Made by a program: the position numbers and the translations under genes. A stretch of 64,000 bases of DNA from Planosporangium spinosum (GTDB taxonomy: Bacteria > Actinomycetota > Actinomycetes > Mycobacteriales > Micromonosporaceae): positions 253,884 to 317,883 of the forward strand of contig NZ_JBLYUB010000006.1 in NCBI RefSeq assembly GCF_049999945.1, written 5' to 3'. The notes below the pieces were generated by a model. It ran no database searches. It was not told the origin of the DNA and saw nothing but the letters and a program-made list of their open reading frames with translations. Positions 33,763 through 42,334 of this stretch are shown piece after piece (positions within the stretch are counted from its first letter, which is position 1; every line of letters begins with the position of its first letter).

Positions 33763-34116
33763 CTAGCCCCAGCCGAGTTCGTGCAGCCGCTCGTCGTCGA
33801 TGCCGAAGTGGTGGGCGATCTCGTGAACCACGGTCACCGCCACCTCCTCGACCACGTCGTCGTCGGAGTCGCAGATCGCCAGGATCGGGTTGCGGTAGAT
33901 GATGATCCGGTCCGGCAGCACGCCGGAGTAGTCCCAGCCGCGCTCCGTCAGGGCGTACCCCTCGTAGACGCCGAGCAGCGACGGGTCGTCCGGGGGTGGA
34001 TCGTCCTCGACCAGGATCACGACGTTGTCCATCAGTGCCAGCAGTTCCGCCGGCACCTCGTCGAGCGCCTCACCCACGAGCTCCTCGAACCGGGGGCGGG
34101 TCATCTCCGTCGGCAC
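33763..34116 (-). CDS. Minimal metallopeptidase (zincin-like) family protein
   Basis: A 117-residue protein of the small bacterial metallopeptidase family (DUF1025 type). TRPRFEELVGEALDEVPAEL is followed by MDNVVILVEDDPP, LPDRIIIYRNPILAI and the zinc-binding motif VTVVHEIAHHFGID (HExxH plus a downstream Asp). Physiological substrate unknown. The start is taken as GTG 34116 because CACAAT lies 6 nt upstream and no Shine-Dalgarno precedes ATG 34104. The next gene on the same strand (OsmC) is separated by a perfect palindrome. Confidence 0.82.
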   Translation of the reverse strand: MPTEMTRPRFEELVGEALDEVPAELLALMDNVVILVEDDPPPDDPSLLGVYEGYALTERGWDYSGVLPDRIIIYRNPILAICDSDDDVVEEVAVTVVHEIAHHFGIDDERLHELGWG

Positions 34117-34245
34117 GTGCGTATTGTGCCGGTCGGCCGGCGGCGTCGGAACCGCGGTGGCCGAATACCGACCGGACGGCCCATCGGCCACCGCCGACCG
34201 GCAGCCGAAGGCGCGGCGGCGGAACTCCTCGCGGCCGGGACACGG

Positions 34246-34275
34246 CGGCGCCCCGCGGTCGACCGCGGGGCGCCG
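34246..34275. terminator. 30-bp perfect palindrome after the OsmC gene
   Basis: CGGCGCCCCGCGGTC at 34246-34260 is followed directly by its exact reverse complement at 34261-34275. The palindrome begins 26 bp beyond the OsmC stop (minus strand) and precedes the metallopeptidase gene, so it most likely terminates osmC transcription. Confidence 0.75.
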
Positions 34276-34300
34276 ATGGACACCGGGTGGTACGGGTCGG

Positions 34301-34726
34301 TCAGACGAGCGCGGCGTCGAGCGTGATGTCGACGGCCGAGAGCGCCTTGGACACCGGGCAGTTCGCCTTCGCCTGTTCGGCCAGCTTCTGGAACTCGGCG
34401 TTGTCGATGCCCGGTACGTGGCCGCGGGTGACCAGGTCGATCCGGGTGATCCCGAATCCGGTGTCGGTCTTCTCCAGGTGGACGGAGGCTTTGGTATCGA
34501 CCGAGGTCGGCACATGGCCGGCCTGGGACAGGATGTTCGAGAAGGCCATGGAGAAGCAGCCCGCGTGCGCCGCCGCGATCAGCTCCTCGGGGTTGGTCCC
34601 GGTGCCGTTCTCGAAACGGGACGGAAACGAGAACGGTCCCTCGAAGGCTCCGGAACCGAGCGCCATGGAGCCGGCGCCATCTTTCAGCGTGCCCTGCCAG
34701 CGGGCGGATGAGGTACGAGTCGGCAT
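34301..34726 (-). CDS. OsmC/Ohr-family peroxiredoxin
   Basis: A 141-residue OsmC-type thiol peroxidase that detoxifies organic hydroperoxides in the cytoplasm. Motifs are SARWQGTLKDGAGSMALGSG, FENGTGTNPEELIAAAHAGCFSMAFSN with the reactive Cys, and KLAEQAKANCPVSKALS with the resolving Cys. ATG 34726 is preceded by TAGCGT on the minus strand (plus-strand 34734-34739), 7 nt away and with no Shine-Dalgarno, which supports a leaderless mRNA. It is divergent from the following membrane protein gene, so both promoters share less than 50 bp. Confidence 0.9.
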   Translation of the reverse strand: MPTRTSSARWQGTLKDGAGSMALGSGAFEGPFSFPSRFENGTGTNPEELIAAAHAGCFSMAFSNILSQAGHVPTSVDTKASVHLEKTDTGFGITRIDLVTRGHVPGIDNAEFQKLAEQAKANCPVSKALSAVDITLDAALV

Positions 34727-34773
34727 ACGTGCGACGCTAGCCCATTCGGGTTGCCGGGTGCGACGATGCGCTG

Positions 34774-35310
34774 ATGCCGCGTCGACCAATTGCCACGATC
34801 GGGGGTCTGCTCGCCGGAGCCGGCCTGTTGTCCGGTATCGCCTCGCTCGCCGTGCCGTGGGGGCGCTACCGGGCGCACGGGACCGTGGTGAGCCAGGCCC
34901 CGATGGACAGCAGCGGCCCCATCGCGGTGTACCAATTGTCCGGCGGCATGTGGTACCTGCTCGCGGTGGGCGTACTCGCCGGCCTGCTCGCCGCCGCGAC
35001 GCTCGGCGCCGGGCGCACACCGGACGTCGCGCTTGCCGCCGCCCCCGCGGTGGGGTTGCTGACCGCCCTCATCGTGATCATCGTTGCCAACGGCGTGGAT
35101 GCCAGCGGCGCGGACGTCGTCGCCGTCGGGTTCGCGCAGGTGGAGGTGACCGGCCAGGCCACGGAGGGGGTCTGGATCGGTCTGGCCACCGGTCCGCTGC
35201 TCGGCTTCGGGGTGGGCGCCTTGGCACTGGCCCGCCGGAACCGTGCCAGCACCAGCACACCCACCCCCGTCGGGCTCTCCTGCGATCGTCAAGAGTTCGC
35301 GGGGTCGTAG
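34774..35310 (+). CDS. Four-helix membrane protein of unknown function
   Basis: A 178-residue protein with four predicted membrane helices (about 9-27, 61-79, 87-108 and 140-158) and an extracytoplasmic loop between helices 1 and 2 (WGRYRAHGTVVSQAPMDSSG). It resembles the other small membrane protein at 38478 in its opening GLLAGAGLL/WGRY-type first helix and loop. No family was recognised. The last nine codons, including the stop, are part of the GATC-bounded repeat that begins at 35284, so the present C-terminus was probably acquired with the repeat. Confidence 0.65.
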   Translation: MPRRPIATIGGLLAGAGLLSGIASLAVPWGRYRAHGTVVSQAPMDSSGPIAVYQLSGGMWYLLAVGVLAGLLAAATLGAGRTPDVALAAAPAVGLLTALIVIIVANGVDASGADVVAVGFAQVEVTGQATEGVWIGLATGPLLGFGVGALALARRNRASTSTPTPVGLSCDRQEFAGS

Positions 35311-35378
35311 CACGCGAACTCTTCGGCGCGCGAACTCTTCGGCACGCGAACTCTTCGGCACGCTGACTCTTCACGATC
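35284..35378. repeat. 95-nt expanded GATC-bounded inverted repeat with internal triplication
   Basis: The outer arms GATCGTCAAGAGTTCGC and GCTGACTCTTCACGATC pair with two or three mismatches and are nearly the same as the arms of the 48-nt hairpin at 10135. Between them, GCGAACTCTTCGGC[GA]C occurs three times in tandem (about 35313-35361), each copy able to pair with the left arm. It spans the 3' end of the preceding CDS. Confidence 0.75.
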
Positions 35379-35662
35379 ACGCTGAGCGGGAGCAGGTGGG
35401 AGCGGCTGGGCGCGGGCGGAAAGGGACCGGAACGGAACGGTGTGGGTTTCGGTACTCGGGGTAGCCATAGTCGCTTGACCAGCAGTTCTCCGCGTAAGGC
35501 GGGTGGTGTCGATCCCTGGCTTTGTTGTGGAACTGCCGATCGTGGCCCACTCTCGTACGCCCCTGCCAGGGGGCGCCGGTACCGGCCGGGTGGGCGGCGG
35601 TCGCGGCGGGCGCGCGGGTGGGATATGCCGCGAGGCAGCGCCTGAGGCCAAGGAACCGCGTG
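35379..35662. other. Intergenic region upstream of the pyruvyl transferase gene
   Basis: With the repeat before it, this is about 350 bp without a gene. It contains TTGACC at about 35477 as a possible -35 box and two GC palindromes (CCCCTGCCAGGGGGCGCC and GGCGCCGGTACCGGCC) near 35560-35592. No reading frame in it looks coding. Confidence 0.4.
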
Positions 35663-36814
35663 ATGACAAACCAGCACGCTCCGACCGTGGGAGTGCTCGG
35701 CTCGTACGGTGGAATGAATCTCGGCGACGAGGCGATCCTGACGAGCCTTCTGACGGATCTCCGCCGACGCCGGCCCGATACCCGCACGGTGGTGTTCTCG
35801 CGCGAACCCGAGTACACCGGGCGCGCGTTCCGGGACGTCGAGACGATCCCGTGGGAGGGCGTGAACCGGGAGCGGATGGCCGAGGTGCTGTGCCGGCTCG
35901 ATCTGCTCGTCCTCGGTGGCGGTGGAATCCTGTACGACACCGAGGCTCGCCGGTACCTGCGCCTGGTCGCGACGGCGCAGGAGTGCGGTGTTCCGGTGTT
36001 CGCGTACGCGCTGGGCGCCGGTCCCCTGACCGAGGAGCTGGACCGGCGGCTGACCTGCCAGGTTCTCCACGACTGCGTCGAGGTCACGGTGCGCGACGAA
36101 AGCTCTCGGCTGACCCTGGAGGAGGCCGGGGTGCGGTGCCCGGTGACCGTGACGGCCGACCCGGCGTTGCTGCTGGAACCCGAGGAGTTCGTCGGCGACG
36201 CGCTGCGGCAGGAGTGGGTGGTACCCAACGGCTCGCGGATGGTCGGCATGAGCGTGCGCGAGCCGGGGCGTGCCGCGCACAGCCTCGACGTCGACGCGTA
36301 CCACCAGTTACTGGCGCACATGGGCGACTTCATGGTCCACCGCCTCGACGCGCATGTGCTCTTCGTGCCGATGGAGCGCCAGGACATCGGCCACGCGCAC
36401 GCGGTGCTGTCGTACATGACCGCCGCGGACCAGTGTCGGGTCCTGCACGGCACCTACCCGCCGCGCCAGATCCTGGGTCTGATGCGCCACATCGACCTGG
36501 CCGTGGGGATGCGCCTGCACTTCCTGATCTTCGCCGCGATGGCCGGGGTGCCGATGCTGCCGCTGCCGTACGCCGGGAAGGTCTTCGACTTCGCCCGGCA
36601 GGTCGGCGCTCCCGCACTGCGCGGGGTGGTGCGCGAGGCGGCCGGCCCGCTGCTGGCGGAGGTGGACCGGCTGTGGGACGAGCGGCCGTTGCGGGCCCAG
36701 CTCGTCGCCGACCGCCTGGCGATACTCCGTGAGCGCGCCGCGCTGACCGGTGAGCGGCTGGCCGGGCAGTTGGACCGGATCGCGCCCACCACGGTCGGGT
36801 GGGCGGTGCCGTGA
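35663..36814 (+). CDS. Polysaccharide pyruvyl transferase family protein (CsaB-like)
   Basis: A 383-residue enzyme of the polysaccharide pyruvyl transferase family, which adds ketal-linked pyruvate from phosphoenolpyruvate to surface glycans. Motifs: GVLGSYGGMNLGDEAILTSL at the N-terminus, LVLGGGGILYDTEARRYL, YALGAGPL, VTVRDESSRLTLEEAGV, VTADPALLL, and the C-terminal AVGMRLHFLIFAAMAGVPML, matching the MRLH-type signature of CsaB/WcaK. ATG 35663 has GGAA-type sequence upstream; GTG 35660 is an alternative. It fits the envelope-glycan theme of the DUF2142, sugar transferase and LCP genes. Confidence 0.85.
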   Translation: MTNQHAPTVGVLGSYGGMNLGDEAILTSLLTDLRRRRPDTRTVVFSREPEYTGRAFRDVETIPWEGVNRERMAEVLCRLDLLVLGGGGILYDTEARRYLRLVATAQECGVPVFAYALGAGPLTEELDRRLTCQVLHDCVEVTVRDESSRLTLEEAGVRCPVTVTADPALLLEPEEFVGDALRQEWVVPNGSRMVGMSVREPGRAAHSLDVDAYHQLLAHMGDFMVHRLDAHVLFVPMERQDIGHAHAVLSYMTAADQCRVLHGTYPPRQILGLMRHIDLAVGMRLHFLIFAAMAGVPMLPLPYAGKVFDFARQVGAPALRGVVREAAGPLLAEVDRLWDERPLRAQLVADRLAILRERAALTGERLAGQLDRIAPTTVGWAVP

Positions 36815-36833
36815 ACCCGGCATCGATCGACGG

Positions 36834-36862
36834 TTGAGACGATCATGGCGGGCAGGCACGAT
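36834..36862 (+). promoter_or_regulatory. Promoter of the FAD oxidoreductase gene, leaderless type
   Basis: TTGAGA (36834-36839) and CACGAT (36857-36862) are separated by exactly 17 bp, and the CACGAT box ends 6 nt before ATG 36869. This geometry places the transcription start at the start codon. Confidence 0.5.
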
Positions 36863-36868
36863 CACGGG

Positions 36869-38488
36869 ATGGGTGACGCGTACGACGTGGTCGTGGTGGG
36901 TGGCGGTCACAACGGTCTGGTCGCCGCGGCGTACCTGGCCCGGGCCGGCCGAAAGGTGCTCGTCTGCGAGCGGCGGCACACCGTCGGCGGGGCGGCCGTC
37001 TCGGAGCACCCGTTCGGGCCCGACTTCACCGTGACCTCGCTGTCGTACGTGGTCAGCCTGCTGCCGGCGGACATGGTCCGCGAGTTGCGGCTGGTCGACC
37101 ACGGCTACCGCGTGTACCCGCAGGGTCCGTACTTCGCGCCCCGGCGTGACGGCGGGTACCTGGCACTGCCGGATGATCCGGCCGATCGGTACGCCGAGAT
37201 CGCGAAGTTCTCAGCCGCCGACGCCGAGGCGTACGAGCACTGGAACGCCTGGCTGGGACGCCTTGGCGGCCTGGTCGGGCCGCTGCTGGAGTCGATCCCG
37301 CCGAAGCTCGGCTCGAAGAAGCCGCGCGACCTGCTGGGGCAGGCGGCGCTGGCGGCGAAGCTGCGCAAGGTCGACGTACGCGCGGCGTTCGACCTGACCC
37401 GGTTGTTCACCGCGAGCATCGCCGACCTGGTCGAGGAGCGGTTCGCCAGCGACGCCATGCGCGGGGTGCTCAGCGTCTCCGGGGTCATCGGCACCTGGGC
37501 CGGGCCGCGCAGCGCCGGCACCGCGTACGTGATGCTCCACCACCACGTGGGGGACACGGCCTGGGGTTTCCCGCGCGGTGGCATGGGCGGGGTGACGCGG
37601 GCGATCGCGGGCGCCGCACGTGGGTTCGGCGCCGAGATCCGCGTCGACGCGCCCGTCGCCCGGATCGACGTCGTGGGCGGCCGGGTCCGCGGCGTCACCC
37701 TCGAGTCGGGCGAGGAGATCCCGGCGGCCACGGTCGTCACGACGGCCCACCCCAAGATTTCGTTCCTGCGGCTGGTCGAGCGGTCCCAGCTGCCCGACGA
37801 CTTCGTCGCCGACATCGAGGCGTGGCAGACCCGCTCGGGCACCGTGAAAATCAACTTCGCGGTGGACCGGCTGCCCACCTTCACCTGCCACCCCGAGTTC
37901 GACCCGTCGCGGTACGGCGGCACGATCGTGCTCGCCGAGTCGCTCGACGACGTGGAGTGTGCCTACCAGGAAGCGGTCGCCGGCCGGGCGGCGACGTCAC
38001 CGTTCGCCGACATCTGCATCCCGTCGGTCTTCGACGACTCGCTCGCACCGCCGGGCAAGCACGTCGTCAGCGCGTTCACCCAGTGGGTGCCACACACCTG
38101 GGCGCGCGAGCCGGACGCCGACGAGCTGACCGGGTACGCCGACCGGCTGACCGCCCGGATCGAGGCGGTCGCGCCCGGGTTCATCGACTCGATCATCGGC
38201 CGCCAGGTCATCGGGCCGGACACGATGGAGCGCGAGTACGGCCTGGTCGGCGGCAACATCTTCCACGGCGAGCTGAGCCCGGGGCAGATGTTCCACTGCC
38301 GGCCCGCCGCCGGGTACGCCGACCTGCGCACCCCGGTACACGGCCTGTACCAGGCGGGCTCGGCCACACACGGCGGGGGCGGGGTGACCGGCGTTCCCGG
38401 GCGTAACGTCGTGCGTCAGGTACTGGCGGACGAACGCCGCCACGCGCGGCGCCGATCGGGTACAGGGAGGACAGTCGATGAGCGGTGA
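36869..38488 (+). CDS. FAD-dependent oxidoreductase (phytoene desaturase-like)
   Basis: A 539-residue flavoprotein. The N-terminal dinucleotide-binding motif is YDVVVVGGGHNGLVAAAYLARAG followed by VLVCERRHTVGGAAVSE; the C-terminal FAD-contacting stretch is VHGLYQAGSATHGGGGVTGVPGRNVV. The family (CrtI-like, PYROXD2-like) catalyses desaturation or oxidation of hydrophobic substrates, but none is known for this subgroup. ATG 36869 is preferred over ATG 36845 because the latter falls between the -35 and -10 boxes of a well-spaced promoter. The 3' end overlaps the next gene by 11 bp. Confidence 0.82.
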   Translation: MGDAYDVVVVGGGHNGLVAAAYLARAGRKVLVCERRHTVGGAAVSEHPFGPDFTVTSLSYVVSLLPADMVRELRLVDHGYRVYPQGPYFAPRRDGGYLALPDDPADRYAEIAKFSAADAEAYEHWNAWLGRLGGLVGPLLESIPPKLGSKKPRDLLGQAALAAKLRKVDVRAAFDLTRLFTASIADLVEERFASDAMRGVLSVSGVIGTWAGPRSAGTAYVMLHHHVGDTAWGFPRGGMGGVTRAIAGAARGFGAEIRVDAPVARIDVVGGRVRGVTLESGEEIPAATVVTTAHPKISFLRLVERSQLPDDFVADIEAWQTRSGTVKINFAVDRLPTFTCHPEFDPSRYGGTIVLAESLDDVECAYQEAVAGRAATSPFADICIPSVFDDSLAPPGKHVVSAFTQWVPHTWAREPDADELTGYADRLTARIEAVAPGFIDSIIGRQVIGPDTMEREYGLVGGNIFHGELSPGQMFHCRPAAGYADLRTPVHGLYQAGSATHGGGGVTGVPGRNVVRQVLADERRHARRRSGTGRTVDER

Positions 38489-39278
38489 GCGCTTCGACGG
38501 CGCGGACCACGGAGGCGCGGACCACGGAGGCGCGGACCACGGAGGCGCGGACCACGGATCGGACCGGCCTCCGGGCGACGGACTGGTCACGCGCGGTGTC
38601 GGGTTCGGCCTCGCGTCGGCCGGACTCGTCCTGCTGCTCGCGTCCGAGCTGCTGCCGTGGGCGTCGGTGACGACCACCCCGCTGCAACAGGACTTTCCGA
38701 CCGCGAGCGGTGGCCGGATCGAGTCCGGGCTCGCCCAGTTGGCGATTCCCCACGAGATGTTCAACCTCGGTTGGCTGGCCGTGCTCGGGGCCGTGGCGAC
38801 CGCGCTGGCGGTGCACCCGCCCGCGCGGCGGATCGCCGCGGCGGCCGGCCTCGGCCTGGCCGCCGGCCAGCTGGCGATGCTCGTCGGGATCACGTACGGG
38901 ATCACCCACTCCTCGGCCACGACCGGGCTCTTCACCGGTGTTCTCCTGCCCGGCCAGGTGATCGGCCGCTTCGCGGGGACGCAACAGGTCGACATCGGCG
39001 CGTACTGCGCGTACGCCGCCCTGGTGCTGCTGGCCGGCGCGCTGCTGCTGGCCCTCGGGGTACCGGGACGGCTGCACCGGTCGGGACCGGAGGTCGAGGA
39101 CGCCGGGCCGGCGGACCTGACCGTCATGCCCGGCCCGGCCGTCATGCCCGGCCCTGCCGCCGACCCGGCCGCCCCGTACCGCCCGGCCGCCGACCCGGCC
39201 GCCTGGGCACGGCAGCCGTCCGCGGCGGACGGCCGGCAGTCCGATATCGAAGTGGGCGGGTGGCGGCCCGAACGGTAA
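38478..39278 (+). CDS. Membrane protein with N-terminal GADHG repeats
   Basis: A 266-residue protein of unknown function. The N-terminus contains four perfect GADHG pentapeptides (residues 8-27), encoded by four 15-bp tandem repeats at 38499-38558, then four predicted helices (about 42-62, 96-112, 120-138 and 177-197) and a Pro/Ala-rich tail. His/Asp-rich repeats could bind metal, but this is inference. GGGAGG lies 7 nt before ATG 38478. It overlaps the oxidoreductase gene and ends 11 bp before serS. Helix order and the first loop recall the protein at 34774. Confidence 0.65.
   Translation: MSGERFDGADHGGADHGGADHGGADHGSDRPPGDGLVTRGVGFGLASAGLVLLLASELLPWASVTTTPLQQDFPTASGGRIESGLAQLAIPHEMFNLGWLAVLGAVATALAVHPPARRIAAAAGLGLAAGQLAMLVGITYGITHSSATTGLFTGVLLPGQVIGRFAGTQQVDIGAYCAYAALVLLAGALLLALGVPGRLHRSGPEVEDAGPADLTVMPGPAVMPGPAADPAAPYRPAADPAAWARQPSAADGRQSDIEVGGWRPER
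38499..38558 (+). repeat. Four perfect 15-bp tandem repeats in a coding region
   Basis: The unit GGCGCGGACCACGGA is repeated four times without a mismatch (38499, 38514, 38529, 38544) and encodes GADHG. Perfect identity at the third codon positions implies recent expansion or continuing slippage, so copy number may vary between strains. Confidence 0.9.
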
Positions 39279-39289
39279 GCTCACGCATC

Positions 39290-40585
39290 GTGATTGACCT
39301 GCGCCTGCTGCGAGAAGACCCCGACCTGCTGCGAGCCAGCCAGCGCGCCCGCGGCGAGTCCGAGGGTGCCGTCGACGCGCTGCTCGCCGCCGACGAGGCA
39401 CGCCGTGCGGCCGTGTCCCGTTTCGAGGCGCTGCGCGCCGAGCAGAAGCAGCTCGGCAAGCAGATGCCGAAGGCGAGCGGTGCCGAACGGGAGTCCCTGC
39501 TCGCCCGGACCAAGGAACTGTCCCAGCAGGTCAAGGACGCCGAATCGGCGGCGAGCGCCGCGGACGAGGCCCTGCGCCGCGCGCAGCTGGCCGTGCCCAA
39601 CCTCGTGGAGGAGGGCGCCCCGCCCGGCGGCGAGGACGACTTCGTCGTGCTGCGCGAGGTGCGCCCGAGCGGTAGCGAGGGCCTGTTGGGCTCGGCCGGG
39701 AATCCTGCCGATTTCCGGCTGCGCGACCACCTGGAGATCGGCGAGGCGCTGGGCGCCATCGACGTCGAGCGCGGCGCGAAGGTGTCCGGCAGCCGGTTCT
39801 ACTACCTGACCGGCGTCGGTGCGCTGTTGCAGCTCGGCCTGCTCCAGTTGGCGATGCAGCAGGCCGTCGAGCACGGCCTGACCCCGGTGATCCCGCCGGT
39901 TCTGGTCAAGCCGGAGTCGATGGAGGGCACCGGCTTCCTCGGTGCCCACGCCAGCGAGGTGTACCGGCTGGAGGCCGACGACCTGTACCTGGTGGGTACG
40001 TCGGAGGTGCCGCTCGCGGCCTACCACAGCGGGGAGATCCTCGACCTCGACTCCCCGCGCCGGTACGTGGGCTGGTCGTCGTGCTTCCGTCGGGAGGCCG
40101 GCTCGTACGGCAAGGACGTGCGCGGCATCCTGCGGGTGCACCAGTTCGACAAGGTCGAGATGTTCTCGTACGTGCGGCCCGAACAGGCACACGACGAGCA
40201 CCAGCGGCTGCTCGCCTGGGAAGAGGAGATGCTGGCCAAGGTCGAGGTGCCCTACCGGGTGATCGACGTCGCGGCCGGGGACCTCGGTTCGAGCGCGGCG
40301 CGCAAGTTCGACTGCGAGGCGTGGGTGCCGTCGCAGGGCCGCTACCGCGAGGTGACCTCGACGTCGAACTGCACCACGTTCCAGGCCCGGCGGCTGAACA
40401 TCCGGTACCGGGATGCCGAGGGGCGTACCCAGACCGCGGCGACGCTCAACGGCACCCTGGCGACGACCCGCTGGCTCATCCCGATCCTGGAGAACCACCA
40501 GCAGCCGGACGGCTCGGTACGGGTACCGAAGGCGCTCCAGCCGTTCCTCGGTGGCCGGGACGTCCTGGAGCCGGTCACGCGCTGA
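39290..40585 (+). CDS. serS: Seryl-tRNA synthetase
   Basis: A 431-residue class II aminoacyl-tRNA synthetase that charges tRNA-Ser. The N-terminal coiled coil (about 25-105) binds the long variable arm of tRNA-Ser. The catalytic domain shows VIPPVLVKPESMEGTGFL, YLVGTSEVPLAAYHSGEIL, motif 2 in GWSSCFRREAGSYGKDVRG, TSTSNCTTFQARRLNIRYR and motif 3 in TAATLNGTLATTRWLIPILE. GTG 39290 is preceded by TAAGCT 8 nt upstream, whose TAA is the stop of the previous gene, so transcription is probably leaderless. Confidence 0.97.
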   Translation: MIDLRLLREDPDLLRASQRARGESEGAVDALLAADEARRAAVSRFEALRAEQKQLGKQMPKASGAERESLLARTKELSQQVKDAESAASAADEALRRAQLAVPNLVEEGAPPGGEDDFVVLREVRPSGSEGLLGSAGNPADFRLRDHLEIGEALGAIDVERGAKVSGSRFYYLTGVGALLQLGLLQLAMQQAVEHGLTPVIPPVLVKPESMEGTGFLGAHASEVYRLEADDLYLVGTSEVPLAAYHSGEILDLDSPRRYVGWSSCFRREAGSYGKDVRGILRVHQFDKVEMFSYVRPEQAHDEHQRLLAWEEEMLAKVEVPYRVIDVAAGDLGSSAARKFDCEAWVPSQGRYREVTSTSNCTTFQARRLNIRYRDAEGRTQTAATLNGTLATTRWLIPILENHQQPDGSVRVPKALQPFLGGRDVLEPVTR

Positions 40586-40593
40586 CCTCCGCC

Positions 40594-40637
40594 GACCGGT
40601 CCGGTCCGCCCGGTGACGTTCGCGGGCCGGACCGGTC
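40594..40637 (+). terminator. Hairpin after serS
   Basis: GACCGGTCCGG (40594-40604) pairs perfectly with CCGGACCGGTC (40627-40637) over a 22-nt loop, starting 8 nt after the serS stop and followed by GTGTTGTG. It fits an intrinsic terminator. Confidence 0.65.
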
Positions 40638-40700
40638 GTGTTGTGCTGATCTCCACGTACCCGAGGTACGGTTGCTGCCCGCCCATGCCAGGAGGCGCGC

Positions 40701-41534
40701 ATGACCAGGTACCCGACCCGCCCCGGCCTGCCGAAGCTGATCGCGACCGACCTCGACGGCACCCTGGTGCGCAGCGACGAGACGGTCAGTCCGTACACCC
40801 ACGAGGTGCTGGCGCGGGTGAAGGCCGCCGGCATCCCGATCGTCGGCGCCACCGGCCGGGGCCCCCGCCTGATCGAGCTGGTCCGCGCCGACATCCCGGC
40901 GGCCGACTTCCTGGTGATGGGCGGCGGTAGCCGGGTGGTCGACCTGACCGACCCCGACGTGCCGCTGGTGCTGCGCGACGAGCGCCTCGACGGGGACGTC
41001 CTGGGTGCCCTGCTGGAGACCCTGGAGCGCGAGGTCGGCACGCTGTCGGTACTGGTGGAGGCCGGTGACGAGCCCCGGTCGCCGCTGTGGGGCGACCTGC
41101 ACCCGGCGTGGCGCTACCCGGAGGTGGTGGAGGTGCGGGTACGTGCCGAGGCCCTCACCGGCCGCGTGATCAAGGGCTTCGCCTACCACGACAGCTACGA
41201 CGCCGACCAGCTCCTCGCGCTCGCCCAGCGGCTCGTCGACCCGGCGACCGCCACGGTGACGCAGGCCGGGCTCGGGTACATCGAGATCTGCCCGCCCGGC
41301 GTCGACAAGGCCAGCGGGCTCGCGGTGGTGGCGCAGGCGCTCGGCGTGGACCCGCATGACGTGCTCGTCTTCGGCGACATGCCCAACGACCTGCCGATGT
41401 TCGAGTGGGCCGGGTTCGGGCGGGTCGCCGTCGCCAACGCCCATGCCGATGTGCGGGCCGCCGCCGATCACGTCACCCTCGCGAACGACGCCGACGGGGT
41501 GGCCGTCTACCTGGATGCGATGCTGTCGACGTGA
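40701..41534 (+). CDS. HAD-superfamily (Cof-type) phosphatase, copy 1
   Basis: A 277-residue haloacid dehalogenase-like hydrolase of the Cof/IIB class. Motif I is LIATDLDGTLVRSDETVSPY (nucleophile Asp), motif II is IVGATGRGPR, and motifs III/IV are DKASGLAVVAQALGV and VLVFGDMPNDLPMFEWAG. The cap domain lies between about residues 85 and 195. Such enzymes dephosphorylate sugar phosphates or cofactors. AGGAGG precedes ATG 40701. The next gene is a paralogue that overlaps by 4 bp, indicating a tandem duplication. Confidence 0.9.
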   Translation: MTRYPTRPGLPKLIATDLDGTLVRSDETVSPYTHEVLARVKAAGIPIVGATGRGPRLIELVRADIPAADFLVMGGGSRVVDLTDPDVPLVLRDERLDGDVLGALLETLEREVGTLSVLVEAGDEPRSPLWGDLHPAWRYPEVVEVRVRAEALTGRVIKGFAYHDSYDADQLLALAQRLVDPATATVTQAGLGYIEICPPGVDKASGLAVVAQALGVDPHDVLVFGDMPNDLPMFEWAGFGRVAVANAHADVRAAADHVTLANDADGVAVYLDAMLST

Positions 41535-42334
41535 GAATGCGCCTGGTCGCCACGGACCTCGACGGGACGCTGGTGCGGAACGACTTCACCATCGGGGCCC
41601 GCAACGTCGCCGCCCTGGAGCGGGTCGAGGCTCTCGGCGGGGCCGTCGTCCTGGTCACCGGGCGGCCGATCCGATGGCTGCCTCCGGTGTACGAGTACCT
41701 GCCGAACCGGCCGCTCGCCGTGGTCGCCAACGGCGCCGCGGTGTACGACCCGGCCGACGACAAGATCCTGCACGCCACGCCGATGTCCCCGGACGCCGTC
41801 GCGGAGGCGGTCGACCGGCTGCGGTCGGCGGTACCCGGCGTGTGCTTCGCCGTCGAGACCGAGGGCGGTCGGGTCCTGCTGCACGAGCCCGCGTACGCCG
41901 TCGGCGACTGGGAGGTCGAGCGGGCCGGGGTGCACACCGTGGACCGGGCCGAACTGGCCGCGCAGCCGGCGGCGAAGCTGCTGGTCAACGCCGGCCGGCA
42001 GCCGGCGGACACGTTCACCGCGCTGGTCGGGCGCGTGCTCGACGGGGTCGCGGAGGCGACGAACTCGTCGTCGAGCGGCATCGTCGAGGTCTCCGCCCGT
42101 GGCGTGACCAAGGCGGCCGGCCTGGCCTGGGTGGCCGATCGCCTCGGGGTGCCGCGCCATGAGGTCGTCGCGTTCGGTGACATGCCCAACGACCTGCCGA
42201 TGTTCGCCTGGGCCGGGCACGGCGTGGCGATGGGCAACGCGCACCCGGAGGTACGCGCCGCTGCGGCCGCCGTGACCGGCACCAACGACGCCGACGGGGT
42301 CGGTGCCTACCTGGAGCGGATGTTCCTGTCGTAG
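41531..42334 (+). CDS. HAD-superfamily (Cof-type) phosphatase, copy 2
   Basis: A 267-residue paralogue of the preceding gene, with RLVATDLDGTLVRNDFTIGA (motif I), VVLVTGRPIRWLPP (motif II), and TKAAGLAWVADRLGVPRHEVVAFGDMPNDLPMFAWAGHG (motifs III/IV, read as adjoining segments). GTG 41531 overlaps the upstream stop (GTGA); ATG 41537 is a possible alternative start. Substrate unknown. The two copies share the DMPNDLPMF.WAG block but differ across the cap region, so they probably act on different phosphate esters. Confidence 0.9.
   Translation: MRMRLVATDLDGTLVRNDFTIGARNVAALERVEALGGAVVLVTGRPIRWLPPVYEYLPNRPLAVVANGAAVYDPADDKILHATPMSPDAVAEAVDRLRSAVPGVCFAVETEGGRVLLHEPAYAVGDWEVERAGVHTVDRAELAAQPAAKLLVNAGRQPADTFTALVGRVLDGVAEATNSSSSGIVEVSARGVTKAAGLAWVADRLGVPRHEVVAFGDMPNDLPMFAWAGHGVAMGNAHPEVRAAAAAVTGTNDADGVGAYLERMFLS

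Noticed and set aside
39241..39290. T-box or other tRNA-sensing leader before serS
   Set aside because: The preceding gene ends 11 bp before serS and a -10 box sits 8 nt before the start codon, leaving no leader.
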